NCBI RefSeq assembly: GCF_025642155.1
Contig: NZ_CP106798.1
Location: forward strand, 3,720,001-3,784,000
DNA: 64,000 nt
DNA from: Streptomyces sp. HUAS 15-9
GTDB taxonomy: Bacteria; Actinomycetota; Actinomycetes; Streptomycetales; Streptomycetaceae
Direction of reading: 5' to 3'
The notes under the pieces are model-generated. The model had not been told where the DNA came from, made no database searches, and saw only the letters and a list, made by a program, of their open reading frames with translations. Positions 43,839 to 52,288 of the stretch are shown here, piece after piece. Made by a program: the position numbers and the translations under genes. Positions within the stretch are counted from its first letter, which is position 1. Each line of letters opens with the position of its first letter.

Positions 43839-44578
43839 CCTTGCGTCTGCCTCTCGTCGGTCATGTGGTGGGTTGTGAAGACTGCGTCGACGCATTCCCC
43901 TGGGAATGCCAGTAGTGCGGCTTCCACGACTCGACCGGTGGGGTCGGTCGCGACGCGTGTGATCGCGAGGATGGGTGGAGCAGAACCGATGCGGAGGGCC
44001 GAGACTTCGTCCGGCGTTGGCTGACGGGCGCACACCGTCTCCCTCACGGCGGTCGGCGACGGGCCCAGTACGCCGAATCTCGTGACCGTCTCCCGACATG
44101 TGGACTCGTCGTCGAGGACCCCGGCCGGTACGAGGTCATGCGGGATGTAGATGCGGGCCAGCCCGTGCGGTGCGTCTCCTTCGAGGCTGACGCAGGTGAA
44201 CTCGGCAAGGGGACTACCCGTGGGCACCTTCAGCAAGGTCGTCAGATGCCCGTGAGCCTGCACCGTCGCGCTGCGAACGGTGACGCGTAGGGGCGCATCG
44301 GCGGCGGTCCAGGGGTCCAGCGTGCCCCAACCGCCGACGTACATGATCTTGCGCACTGGGCGGCGGACGAAGTTGCCCTTGCCGTGGATCTTCTCGACGA
44401 GGCCTTCCCTTTGGAGCACCGCGAGGGCGTTCCGCAGAGTCACCGTGCTGACCTTGTACCGGACGGCCAGGCCGGCTTCGGAAGGAAGACGCTCGCCAGG
44501 CTGGATCCGACCGGTCGTGATCTGGCGCCGGAGATCCTCGGCGATGTCGTGGTGGCGAGAGGGCACGACTCCGGTCAC
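43835..44578 (-). CDS. GntR-family transcriptional regulator with UTRA domain
   Basis: 247 aa from the GTG at 44578 (GAGAAGGCG in front); the longer open frame is a shadow. Winged helix at about 10-70 (HHDIAEDLRRQITTGRIQPGERLPSEAGLAVRYKVSTVTLRNALAVLQREGLVEKIHGKGNFV), then a UTRA ligand domain ending VVEAALLAFPGECVDAVF. Coupled to neighbours on both sides by four-base overlaps. Confidence 0.88.
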   Translation of the reverse strand: MTGVVPSRHHDIAEDLRRQITTGRIQPGERLPSEAGLAVRYKVSTVTLRNALAVLQREGLVEKIHGKGNFVRRPVRKIMYVGGWGTLDPWTAADAPLRVTVRSATVQAHGHLTTLLKVPTGSPLAEFTCVSLEGDAPHGLARIYIPHDLVPAGVLDDESTCRETVTRFGVLGPSPTAVRETVCARQPTPDEVSALRIGSAPPILAITRVATDPTGRVVEAALLAFPGECVDAVFTTHHMTDERQTQG

Positions 44579-44799
44579 CGCCTTCTCAGCGTTCGCGCGG
44601 CGACTAGCCGGGTGCGCCTGTGTATGGTCAGCGACTCGCCTGACTCGAAGACGAGTTGTTTGGCGCCGTGAGGGAGTTGGAAGAGGTCTCTCACCCGGTA
44701 GGCACAGCCGCCGAGTTGGATGATGTCGCCGCACTGCACAGTGGTCGAGGTGACCTCGATGTTGGAGATCAGAGCGCCACCGGGGAGCCGTTCGCTCAC
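44575..44799 (-). CDS. Hypothetical protein (74 aa)
   Basis: Beta-rich (TSTTVQCGDIIQLGGCAYRVRDLFQLPHGAKQLVFESGESLTI), basic C-terminus. Looks like a small single-domain beta barrel. Overlaps the following GntR gene by four bases (GTGA). No family name known to me. Confidence 0.6.
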   Translation of the reverse strand: MSERLPGGALISNIEVTSTTVQCGDIIQLGGCAYRVRDLFQLPHGAKQLVFESGESLTIHRRTRLVAARTLRRR

Positions 44800-44999
44800 C
44801 GCGCCACCTCCGCAGGCGCGGACTGGTCACGCGCCATGTGGCACGGGCAGTTGCACGCTTCGTAGATCAGCGGCAGGTCGACCGACGCCGAGGCCGGGGA
44901 GGACTCCGCGCAGGCGGGATGGGTGCCGATGCGGCAGGCGGTCGATCGGTAGAGGGCGGCGGGGGTGTCCGCGATACGAAGCTGTTGACGGGGAGGCAT
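44796..44999 (-). CDS. Hypothetical protein (67 aa) with C-terminal Cys/His cluster
   Basis: Contains CRIGTHPACAESSP and YEACNCPCHMARD, so a small zinc site is possible (C-x-C-x-C-H). ATG overlaps the upstream stop by one base and its stop overlaps the next gene by four. Confidence 0.6.
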   Translation of the reverse strand: MPPRQQLRIADTPAALYRSTACRIGTHPACAESSPASASVDLPLIYEACNCPCHMARDQSAPAEVAR

Positions 45000-45310
45000 C
45001 AGTGGACCCCCACGAGGGCCGAGCAGGCATCGGTCGGCACATGGGGAGCGACCACTACCGAGCGCGCCCGTACGCGCGCCTCCCAGGCCAGCACGTAAGG
45101 GCGGACGAGCGCGGTGTCCTCACCCCTGAGCGGGTGTCGATGGTCCGGGCCCGCGGAAGCCCGACCCAGGACGACGGTCGACGCGTCAGCCGACGCAGCA
45201 GAGACGGAAGTGGCCGGCGGCCGCGCGGGCGTTAAGGGGCGGCGGTGCCTGCCCTTTGGGGAGCGCCGCGCTCTGGTGAGTGAGACGGCGCGGCGGATAC
45301 GGTTGAGCAC
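44999..45310 (-). CDS. Hypothetical protein (103 aa), plasmid/AICE type
   Basis: Basic N-terminus (MLNRIRRAVSLTRARRSPKGRHRRP), Pro/Ala linker, then LRGEDTALVRPYVLAWEARVRARS, a block that recurs in small proteins of Streptomyces mobile elements. Function unknown. Confidence 0.6.
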   Translation of the reverse strand: MLNRIRRAVSLTRARRSPKGRHRRPLTPARPPATSVSAASADASTVVLGRASAGPDHRHPLRGEDTALVRPYVLAWEARVRARSVVVAPHVPTDACSALVGVH

Positions 45311-45322
45311 GCTGTTCAGCTC

Positions 45323-45601
45323 CTATCGCTGATGGCCCGGTCCCCCGACATCGCCCGTCGTGGGGACCGTTTTGCGTACGACCGCCCAAAGGGTGCGGCC
45401 GTTCAAGCTGGTGGCGAGGAGCCCGAACCGATCGGCCTCCGCCACCACGTCCAGGACCTCCCGCCATGTCTCGGCGGAGACCGATTCCGGTACCTCCGCT
45501 TCCACCGAGGTGTGGCGGGGGTATTCCTCCACTCGTGCGAGGAGCCCGAGACCGGACAGCCGGGCGGCGATGGCCGCCGCGCTAACTCCCGAAGCGGGCA
45601 C
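45323..45601 (-). CDS. Hypothetical protein (92 aa), first gene of the operon
   Basis: GTG at 45601 with GGAGG upstream. An alpha-beta fold is likely (LLARVEEYPRHTSVEAEVPESVSAETWREVLDVVAEADRFGLLATSLNGRTLWAVV). It opens a leftward chain of six coupled or closely spaced genes that reaches 43,548. Divergent from the GntR gene at 45,679. Confidence 0.65.
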   Translation of the reverse strand: MPASGVSAAAIAARLSGLGLLARVEEYPRHTSVEAEVPESVSAETWREVLDVVAEADRFGLLATSLNGRTLWAVVRKTVPTTGDVGGPGHQR

Positions 45602-45638
45602 AGGCAGCCTCCGTCACCAGCGATCACTTTGAGTGAAG

Positions 45639-45669
45639 CTAGTTAACTAGATTAGAGCTAGTGGACTAG
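45639..45669. promoter_or_regulatory. Twin operator for the divergent GntR gene
   Basis: CTAGTTAACTAG (45639-45650, perfect palindrome) and CTAGTGGACTAG (45658-45669, CTAGT-2-ACTAG), 19 bp apart, lying between the two divergent starts and next to the GntR ATG. Confidence 0.75.
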
Positions 45670-45678
45670 ATTTTCCAT

Positions 45679-46434
45679 ATGCCTGAGCAGCCGCCCTATC
45701 TCCGCATCGCCGACGAGCTTCGGCAGCGCATCGCGGAGCACGTATGGGAGCCGGGGGACCGTCTGCCGTCCCGCGCCCAGATCGGCCAGGAGTGCGGCGT
45801 AGGTGAGAACGTGGTCCGCCGGGCGCAGGAGTTGCTGATCTCCCAAGGTGTGCTGGAAGGCCGCGCCGGATCGGGCACTTACGTCGCCGAGCCCCGGCAG
45901 CGGGTCCGGGTCGTCCGGTCAACCGCCCGCGAGCAGCCCAGCGGATCGCCGTTCCGGGCCGACATGAAGGCCGTGGGCAGGCAAGGGGATTGGGAGAGCC
46001 GGACGGACGCCAAGGTGCCGGCGCCGACGGAGATCGCGGCGCGACTCGGCATTGCCGAGGGCGAGTTGTGCGTCCGGACGACATACGAGTTCCTGGCGGA
46101 CGGCAGACCGGTGCAGCTGTCGACGAGTTGGGAGCCGTACGACCTCACGGCCGGCACTCTCGTCGTACTGCCCGAAGGCGGGCCCCACGCGGGCGCCGGG
46201 GTCGTGAACCGCATGGCCGAGATCGGGGTCACCGTCAGCCATGCCGTGGAGCAGCCGGAGCCAAGGCAGGCGACGGCAGAGGAAGCGTCGTTGCTCGGGA
46301 TCCAGAAGGCCGCACTCGTCACGCACATCCGGCGGACGTACTACAGCGACGACGGGCGGCCCGTAGAGACGGCGGACATCGTGGTGCCCGCGGCTCACTG
46401 CGAGATCGTCTATGAGATCCCGATCAACCGGTAG
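45679..46434 (+). CDS. GntR-family transcriptional regulator with UTRA domain
   Basis: 251 aa. Winged helix at about 6-70 (YLRIADELRQRIAEHVWEPGDRLPSRAQIGQECGVGENVVRRAQELLISQGVLEGRAGSGTYV) and UTRA domain to the end (RRTYYSDDGRPVETADIVVPAAHCEIVYEIPI). Divergent from the small-gene operon; the twin CTAG palindromes between them are the obvious binding sites. This is the third GntR in the element. Confidence 0.9.
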   Translation: MPEQPPYLRIADELRQRIAEHVWEPGDRLPSRAQIGQECGVGENVVRRAQELLISQGVLEGRAGSGTYVAEPRQRVRVVRSTAREQPSGSPFRADMKAVGRQGDWESRTDAKVPAPTEIAARLGIAEGELCVRTTYEFLADGRPVQLSTSWEPYDLTAGTLVVLPEGGPHAGAGVVNRMAEIGVTVSHAVEQPEPRQATAEEASLLGIQKAALVTHIRRTYYSDDGRPVETADIVVPAAHCEIVYEIPINR

Positions 46435-46454
46435 CCCTGTCTAGGGTTCTCCAT

Positions 46455-46655
46455 ATGACCGACGATGCTCCGCGCTGTCCCGAGTGCAACCAGCCCCTGA
46501 GGTCGGGCGGCCTGGTGCTCGCCGGGCGGGACGACGACGGCCGACGGGCCTGCCGGGCGTTGTGGCGGTGCGCGGACCGGCACGCGTGGTGGCAGTGGGC
46601 GGACCGGCCGGACGACCCGTTGGAGGTCTGCCCAGTTCCGGGGCTGTATCCGTGA
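46455..46655 (+). CDS. Small zinc-ribbon-like protein (66 aa) at the element's right end
   Basis: N-terminal CPEC (MTDDAPRCPECNQPL) and later RRAC, WRCADRHAWWQWADRP; a zinc ribbon is likely. Small proteins of this kind are common next to the right att site of AICEs. Stop is 105 bp before the att repeat. Confidence 0.7.
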   Translation: MTDDAPRCPECNQPLRSGGLVLAGRDDDGRRACRALWRCADRHAWWQWADRPDDPLEVCPVPGLYP

Positions 46656-46759
46656 CATCCAACGCTGACATCAACGAGGCCGGACGGCGGCATACAGCAG
46701 CACCCCCGAGCGGCCGTCGGACCAGCCGTCGACGGCCCCAGAGGCGGGGGTAGATCGAA

Positions 46760-46804
46760 CTCCTAAAGCGGGTGTCGCAGGTTCGAATCCTGCCGGGGGC
46801 ACCA
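46760..46804 (+). repeat. Right attachment repeat (att core, 45 bp)
   Basis: Identical over 45 bases to 28736-28780. The sequence to its left does not continue as tRNA, so this is the displaced 3' end of tRNA-Arg at the right boundary. Confidence 0.95.
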
Positions 46805-46831
46805 TGCCTGACCAGGCACGATGCATCAGAG

Positions 46832-46865
46832 AAGCCCCTCGGAAGTGATCTCCGAGGGGCTTTTC
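46832..46865 (+). terminator. Terminator just right of the element
   Basis: AGCCCCTCGGA / TCCGAGGGGCT with a 7-base loop and TTTT. Probably the original terminator of tRNA-Arg before the element inserted. Confidence 0.8.
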
Positions 46866-46872
46866 GGCGTTG

Positions 46873-46893
46873 CATGGGAACGAATGGGAACGG
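46873..46893. repeat. Paired ATGGGAACG motif, left copy
   Basis: CATGGGAACGAATGGGAACGG, a direct double of ATGGGAACG. A close copy is at 61352-61373. They resemble arm-type integrase sites, which is inference. Confidence 0.45.
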
Positions 46894-47788
46894 GCCGTCG
46901 GGCAACCTCCCGCGCGGGAATCCTGGGCGATTGCCCTCCTTCATCCCCTTTCACGCACAGCCGTCAGTAGACCCCGTCCACATCGGCGCCCTCGAGCACG
47001 ACCAGGACCCCGCGGTCGTCCTCTGAAACGTCCTCTCCGACCGCCTGCCGACGTCACGCGGGCCACCGCCCGCAACGGACGACCCGAGCCGACGACGACT
47101 TAGCGACTCTGGCGGCGTTGGTGCTCGCCGTGCGTCAGGCAGCCCGGGAGCGCCGGTGGTCGGCGAGGCCGCCGACGGCCAACAACGGGACCAGGCGCGG
47201 GAGTTCACTGAGCGGGCAACGCTGCGTCGACCTGCATGTCGTCGAGATACACGTGGTCAGCCGGCGCAGACTTCGGCAGGGGCACGCCGACAGCCGGGTT
47301 GACCGCCGAACGACGAGCTTTGACCCCGTAGCCGAGCCGCTCGACAGCTTCTGGTCCGTGGCCGTCGGCCACTCGTTCGCCGCCGTTGCCGCCCGGCAGC
47401 TGCCGACGCGCACCGCCGGCGTCCCGCTGCGGGCGCAGCTGAAGAACCTCTACGGCACCGGCCCCGCGACGCCTGCGGCATCATCGGCGTCTTCACCATC
47501 CCCGCCGACCTCGCCGCCTTGCTCCGGTACATGCTCGCTCCTGCCGTGTCCCAGTTCCGAGCCGGTTTCGGCAACCCCACACGACGAGGGCCACGAAGGC
47601 CGACACGTTCCCTACCGGCGGTGACGGACATGACCAGAGCAGCCGTACAGCGGTGTCGCGGAGGCGCCGTTGCGTCGGCCGTGCGGCCGGATTCTCGTTC
47701 TCGCACGGTCCCGAGGGGCACCGGCGTCTTACGCGACCTCGAAGGCCGAGGCACCAGTGGAGTGCGCCGTGAAGGGGATGGCGGCATC
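46894..47788. other. About 0.9 kb without an intact gene
   Basis: Frames are broken. On the minus strand near 47,030-46,966 a short run reads EDDRGVLVVLEGADVDGVY and then stops, which looks like the last residues of a lost protein. The 47.2-47.6 kb part has an open plus frame with WSVAVGHSFAAVAARQLP, not recognised. Best seen as decayed coding DNA. Confidence 0.45.
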
Positions 47789-49537
47789 GTGGAGGACGTG
47801 AAGCCCGGCGAAAAGCACGAGTGGCGGCTGTCGGCGGCGGAACCGGGACTGTGGCAGCGGGTCGTCGAGCAGCTGGGCACGGCGGTGACCGTGATCGACC
47901 CAGCGGGGCGGATCGTCGCGGTCAACCCGGCCGCCGAACGGCTGCTGGGGCGCGCGGCTGCGGTGACGGACGGGCAAGACCTGCACGACCTGTGCCATCG
48001 GGATCCGGGAGGCGCCCGGATCCCACGCGAGCACTGCCCACTGCTGCAGGCACTGGCCGAGGGGCGTCCGGCGCGCGGGGACGACGACAGGTGCCTGCGG
48101 GGTGACGGACGGCTGATCCCGATCTCCTGGTCGGCCACTCCTCTGACGCAGGGCGGTGTCTCCCTGGGCATGGTCGTGCTCACCATCGAGACCGCGGCGG
48201 ACCACCGCGCCCACCGAGAGCGCGCGGAACGTGCCGAGCGGGCGGAACGAGCCGCTCGCACGACCGCTCTGGAGAGCCGCGCCGAGCGGTTGACGCTCGG
48301 CGCGGAGATCACCGAGGTGCTCGGTCAGACCCTGGAGGTGGACGAGGCCCTCGCCCGGTTGAGCCGGCTCCTGGTCCCCCGTTTCGCCGACTTCGCGGCG
48401 GTGGACCTGCGGGTCGGCTCCCGTCAGGTGCACCGGGTGGCGGTGACCGGACCGGAGGGCCGCGACGCCGGGCAGGAGGACTGGCGCGGACACCTTCCGC
48501 CGCCGGCCGGGGAAGCGGCCCACTCGGCCCTGGTACAGGTGCTGAACGGAGGCGGTCCCGTCCTGCGGGACCGTTCCGGCATGGAGGCACCGCCCGACTC
48601 CCCGTTGGCCGCCGTCCACCACGCCTTCCTCGAAGCGACCGGCGCGACATCGGTCATCACGGTGCCGCTCAGCGCCGGCCAGCGGGTCACCGGCGCCCTG
48701 ACACTGGTGCGCAGCGACCCGGCACGGCCCTTCGACACCGGCGACCTGGACGTGGCGAGCGACATCGGCCGCCGGGTCGGCCCGGTCATCGACAACGCCC
48801 GCCGGTTCGGCCGACAGCGCGAGGTCGCCGAGGCCATGCAACGCAACCTCCTGCCCCCGCTGCCCGTGCACGGCCGCATCCAGCTGGCCGCCCGGTACCA
48901 GCCCGCGCCGGCCGGCTCGCAGGTCGGTGGCGACTGGTACGACGCATTCACGCTGAGGGACGGCACGCTCGCCCTGGTCATCGGCGACGTCGTGGGCCAC
49001 GATCTGACCGCCGCGGCCGGCATGGCGCAGTTGCACGGCATCCTGCGCTCCCTCGCCTGGGACCACACCGGGCCGACCGGTCCTGTCGTGGACCGACTCG
49101 ACGATGCCATGCACGCCATCACGGCCGTGTCGATGGCCACCCTCGTCCTCGCCCGGGTGGACGGCCCGGACACCGGCCCCTACACACTGCACTGGACCAG
49201 TGCCGGGCACCCGCCGCCCCTGCTGCTGACCCCCGACGGGAACGCGCAGTACCTCGAAGCCGGGCAGGGACTGATCCTCGGAACCCACCTGGGCGGCATC
49301 CATCGGCCGAGCGCCGCCCACGCCTTGCCGCCGGGGTCCACGCTCCTGCTCTACACCGACGGCCTGATCGAGGTTCCCGGCAGCGACCTGGACACCGGGC
49401 TCGGCCGACTGCGCCGCCATGCCCTCGCCCTCGCGCACGAACCGCTGGACGCCCTCTGCGACCGGTTGTCCGCCCGGGTGCCCCCCGGCAGCACCGACGA
49501 CATCGCCCTCCTCGCCCTGCGCCTGCCCATGCCCTGA
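47789..49537 (+). CDS. PAS-GAF-PP2C phosphatase (SpoIIE/RsbU-type)
   Basis: 582 aa from a GTG (VEDVKPGEKHEW; GAAGGGG 11 nt upstream). PAS at about 15-115 (VTVIDPAGRIVAVNPAAERLLGRAA), a charged helix (HRERAERAERAERAAR), GAF at about 165-345, and a PPM/SpoIIE serine phosphatase at about 360-580 with metal Asp residues in GGDWYDAF, VIGDVVGHD and STDDIALLAL. Such proteins dephosphorylate STAS anti-anti-sigma factors; a STAS gene lies 1.8 kb downstream. Confidence 0.92.
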   Translation: MEDVKPGEKHEWRLSAAEPGLWQRVVEQLGTAVTVIDPAGRIVAVNPAAERLLGRAAAVTDGQDLHDLCHRDPGGARIPREHCPLLQALAEGRPARGDDDRCLRGDGRLIPISWSATPLTQGGVSLGMVVLTIETAADHRAHRERAERAERAERAARTTALESRAERLTLGAEITEVLGQTLEVDEALARLSRLLVPRFADFAAVDLRVGSRQVHRVAVTGPEGRDAGQEDWRGHLPPPAGEAAHSALVQVLNGGGPVLRDRSGMEAPPDSPLAAVHHAFLEATGATSVITVPLSAGQRVTGALTLVRSDPARPFDTGDLDVASDIGRRVGPVIDNARRFGRQREVAEAMQRNLLPPLPVHGRIQLAARYQPAPAGSQVGGDWYDAFTLRDGTLALVIGDVVGHDLTAAAGMAQLHGILRSLAWDHTGPTGPVVDRLDDAMHAITAVSMATLVLARVDGPDTGPYTLHWTSAGHPPPLLLTPDGNAQYLEAGQGLILGTHLGGIHRPSAAHALPPGSTLLLYTDGLIEVPGSDLDTGLGRLRRHALALAHEPLDALCDRLSARVPPGSTDDIALLALRLPMP

Positions 49538-49949
49538 ACCGGGCGGAGGCGTGATCGACGCCGGAGGTGCTCACGTTCCCGGAGCCAGTACCAAAACGCG
49601 GAACGGGCGGGGCAGGGTGGCCGTAAGGGTCGTCTCCGGCTGCTCTTCCGCTGCACGGTCCTGGGAGGGACGAACTGCCGACGCACGCCCGGCCACGCCG
49701 ACCTGGGACGCAGGCCGACGAGCCTGCCCTCGGGCGGTGAAGTTCTCCAGTACGACGGCAGGTCACGCGCTGTTTGCGGGTTGGAAGGCCGAGGATGTGG
49801 CACCCGGCCTAGTGAGCGGGCCGAACGCGCGAACTGCGTCCCGCAGGGGTCAACGGTTCGGCAATGAGCCGCAAGCCGCACGAGGCCGGTGCGACCCGCT
49901 CAGCCCGGTCGGTTGTCGCCGCAAGGCTGCCCGGCGACAACCGCCAACG

Positions 49950-50106
49950 CGGTGCTGGCCGTCGATCGTGATCAGGCGCCCGATGCCGCCGATGGACCAC
50001 GGAACGGTGAGGTAGCCGACCGATCCGTCCTCGCTGATCGGCTGGAAGGTGGATGCCGTCGGCCCACACGTAGACCAAGTCGACCTCCGAGAGATCGCGG
50101 TCCATG
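49950..50106 (-). pseudogene. Fused relics: IS256-type transposase piece and DGQHR-motif piece
   Basis: Reading leftwards from 50,106, MDRDLSEVDLVYVWADGIHL matches the central block of IS256/Mutator transposases. After about 60 bases another frame reads SEDGSVGYLTVPWSI and LITIDGQHRVGG, with the DGQHR motif of the DndB-like family. Neither piece is complete and the flanks 49,538-49,949 and 50,107-50,259 hold nothing recognisable. Confidence 0.55.
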
Positions 50107-50259
50107 AAGGCGGCGTGGTCGTCTGGGACCGCGAGGTCGCCCTTTCTCCTGGCCGCCGGTCAAGGGCAGCAGCCCGAACACGTCCGGGTAGCGGTGACGG
50201 GTCATGACATCGACTGGGTTCGTCACGCTCACCGACCCCGAGTACGCCCGGCGTTCCCT

Positions 50260-50713
50260 TCAGTCGCGAACGTGTCGGATGTGGGCGGTCCGCCGCTTCC
50301 CCGAGCCGTCTTCGTACTCGACCGGGGAGCCGACCATGCACCACAGCAGAGCAGCGGCGAGAGGCGAGGACGGGCTGAGCGCCTGGCCCTCCTCCGTCGT
50401 CGGGCCCTGAGAAGTGATCTCGTACTCCTCAATGTCTGTGGACTCGCCGAAAGTCAGGCCGACCAGGCGACCAGGGGTGACCATCCGTCCGCCAGTCGCG
50501 CGAGGAGTGGAGGGCACTGCCCTGAGGAAGTTCTCCAGGAAGGTGGCGCGCTCCTTGAGCTGTGCACACCGCTTCTCCCGATGGCGCCGGTTGTCGGCGC
50601 GCACCCGGTAATCGGTGGCGGTGTCCAGAGGGCTCCGGCTGCCGCAGGTACTCGCGGATCTGGGACAGTTCGTTCTCGACACGGCGGCGAGATGTCTCGG
50701 CCAATGCTGTCAC
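50260..50713 (-). pseudogene. GreA/GreB-type transcript-cleavage factor, frameshifted
   Basis: From a GTG at 50713 one frame gives TSRRRVENELSQIREYLRQP, the start of the coiled coil. The adjacent frame then gives LDTATDYRVRADNRRHREKRCAQL and the C-terminal domain RLVGLTFGESTDIEEYEIT ... SPLAAALLWCMVGSPVEYEDGSG. One base too many near 50,628 separates them. Without the shift it would be a complete Gre-like protein of about 150 aa acting at the RNA-polymerase secondary channel. Confidence 0.65.
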
Positions 50714-50894
50714 CGGGTATCGGGTGGCAGAGTCGGCTTCCTCGCGTCGTGGAGTCGGCACGGTTCCGCTCTGCCACGCGGAGCGAGCGGAAGCGGCGAC
50801 GGTCCGGGTTTCGGTACCCCGAGCCGCAGAAGGCCGCCGCGCGGGCCCTCTCTGCGGTTCGGCTCGCGGCGACGGCGCCTTCAGTGACGGTGCT

Positions 50895-51105
50895 TCAGGT
50901 CCCGCCGTGCCGCCCGCGATCACACGCGGGGTTGGGGCCCGTCCTGACAAGAGCCACCGCGCGTCCGACGGCGGTACGGAGTCGGGTTTCGGCTCCGGAC
51001 CGGTCGCGGTACCAGTCGGTGCCCCAGATCCGGTGCAGCTCCCAGCCCAGTCCCCCCGCAGCACTCCTTCGCGCAGACGGTCGGGGGCGCCGTTCCCGCC
51101 TGCGG
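50895..51105 (-). pseudogene. C-terminal relic of a helicase-associated nuclease-like protein
   Basis: Reading leftwards, one frame has RLREGVLRG and the next frame has LGWELHRIWGTDWYRDRSG, then GAETRLRTAVGRAVALV before a stop at 50,895. This is the ending seen in DUF4011/DUF3320-type helicase proteins with an endonuclease-like (REase_MTES/Vsr-like) domain. Two extra G in a G-run at about 51,053 break the frame. The remaining DNA to 51,386 holds nothing recognised. Confidence 0.5.
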
Positions 51106-51386
51106 GTCCGTAGCGGCGTACGGGAAGGGAGCTGGGCAGAGTGGGGGTTGAAGGGTCAGAGTCCGACTGCCGACGAACAGTGATCTGACACATTTCAGGG
51201 CTGAAAGGGGCTCGAACGGTCAATGCCCTGTCGTTTTCGTACTCAGTGACGCACTTTTGTTGTACTCAAAGGGACTTTTAGGTGGGTGGGCGGGTAGGCC
51301 ACTACGGTGGTCTCCGCGATGCGCCCCGGACCTCGGCTTCTTCGCACAGTGCAGTTCGCGCTTGTGTCGTAGGAAAGCTGGTGCCC

Positions 51387-51839
51387 ATGGATATCTGCGA
51401 TCCCGTGTCGCTGCGGCAATGCCGCGTCGTCCGGGCAGACGGAGAGCTCGACCTATCCACCATGGTGGCATTCGCCGCACTGCTGCACGGCCCCGACCTC
51501 GTACCAAAGACGTTGTCGCTAGTGGTGGACCTGCGCCCAGTGTCGTTCATGGACTCCAGCGGGGTGCACGGACTGCGCTCGGCACAGACCAGGTACAAGG
51601 ACCGCGGTGGCTGGACCCGTCTGGTGTATCACCAGCGGGGCATCCACTTCCTGCTGTGGGCGATGGGGCTGACTGAGCAGTTTCCCCGATATGCCACCAC
51701 CCTCGACGCCCGCCTGGGACGCATCACTCCCGCAGGGTCGTCGTCGCTGGGTGGCAGCTCTTTCCTGCGGCCGGTGTCCGGCACGGACGGTCTGGGCGCG
51801 CGAGCTTGGGGCCGGATTGCGGACTGCGTCAAGGCCTGA
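51387..51839 (+). CDS. STAS-domain anti-sigma factor antagonist-like protein
   Basis: 150 aa from the ATG at 51387, which lies 9 nt after AGGAAAG; a GTG at 51381 is possible. STAS fold at about 10-110 with the phosphorylatable Ser block RPVSFMDSSGVHGLRSA. Phosphorylation by an anti-sigma kinase inactivates such proteins and SpoIIE-type phosphatases reactivate them. The C-terminal ~40 residues are extra and Ser/Gly-rich. No kinase gene is adjacent. Confidence 0.82.
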   Translation: MDICDPVSLRQCRVVRADGELDLSTMVAFAALLHGPDLVPKTLSLVVDLRPVSFMDSSGVHGLRSAQTRYKDRGGWTRLVYHQRGIHFLLWAMGLTEQFPRYATTLDARLGRITPAGSSSLGGSSFLRPVSGTDGLGARAWGRIADCVKA

Positions 51840-52288
51840 AATCACGGTTCAAGCCGGAGCCAGGTGCCCTAACCTGGAAGCAGCAGTTGCGTCGGGCTTT
51901 CGGAAATCTGGCTACGCCACTGTCTGTGGCCCCTTGCCCCCGGGTCGTGTCGTGACCGACCAAGAGCGGCCGGAGCCGTATCACCGACGGAAAGCGGCTC
52001 CAGTCGGCGTCCTCCTTTGCATGCGCCAGGGCGGCCTCCCCCGCTCCCGGGGCGCCGAGTGAGGACGAACAGCGTGAGAACGCCGCCCCAGGTTGGGGGC
52101 TGGGCGATGTCCCCGCGCTCGGCGGTCGGCGCTCCTGGGCCCGAACCGGGAGCGCCGACCCTCGACAGTGAGTGTCACGACGGAGGCGAGCGCGACCAGG
52201 CAGTCTTCGCCAAGGCCGAGGAGGTGGCGGCCGCGGCTGCATTTCCGGAGTAATCGAGGCGGGACGACAAGGCGTCCGGGAGGACCCG
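51840..52288. other. Gap without a recognisable gene
   Basis: About 450 bp; open frames are GC-shadow type. A CGGGAGG ribosome site at its right end serves the ANTAR gene. Confidence 0.4.

Larger units (their letters stand above)
28736..46804. mobile_element. Actinomycete integrative and conjugative element (AICE), pSAM2-like, in tRNA-Arg
   Basis: An 18-kb element bounded by the 45-bp repeats. It carries the AICE core set: tyrosine integrase, Xis, RepSA replication initiator, FtsK-type TraSA, Spd-type spread proteins, a Pra-like protein, KorSA-like repressor and Pif-like Nudix protein. Such elements excise, replicate by rolling circle and move as double-stranded DNA through TraSA, without relaxase. 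The int-side core is compact and intact. Cargo lies between the Nudix gene and the right end: a low-GC methylase/ATPase/HNH cassette and two GntR-linked groups of small genes. Confidence 0.95.
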
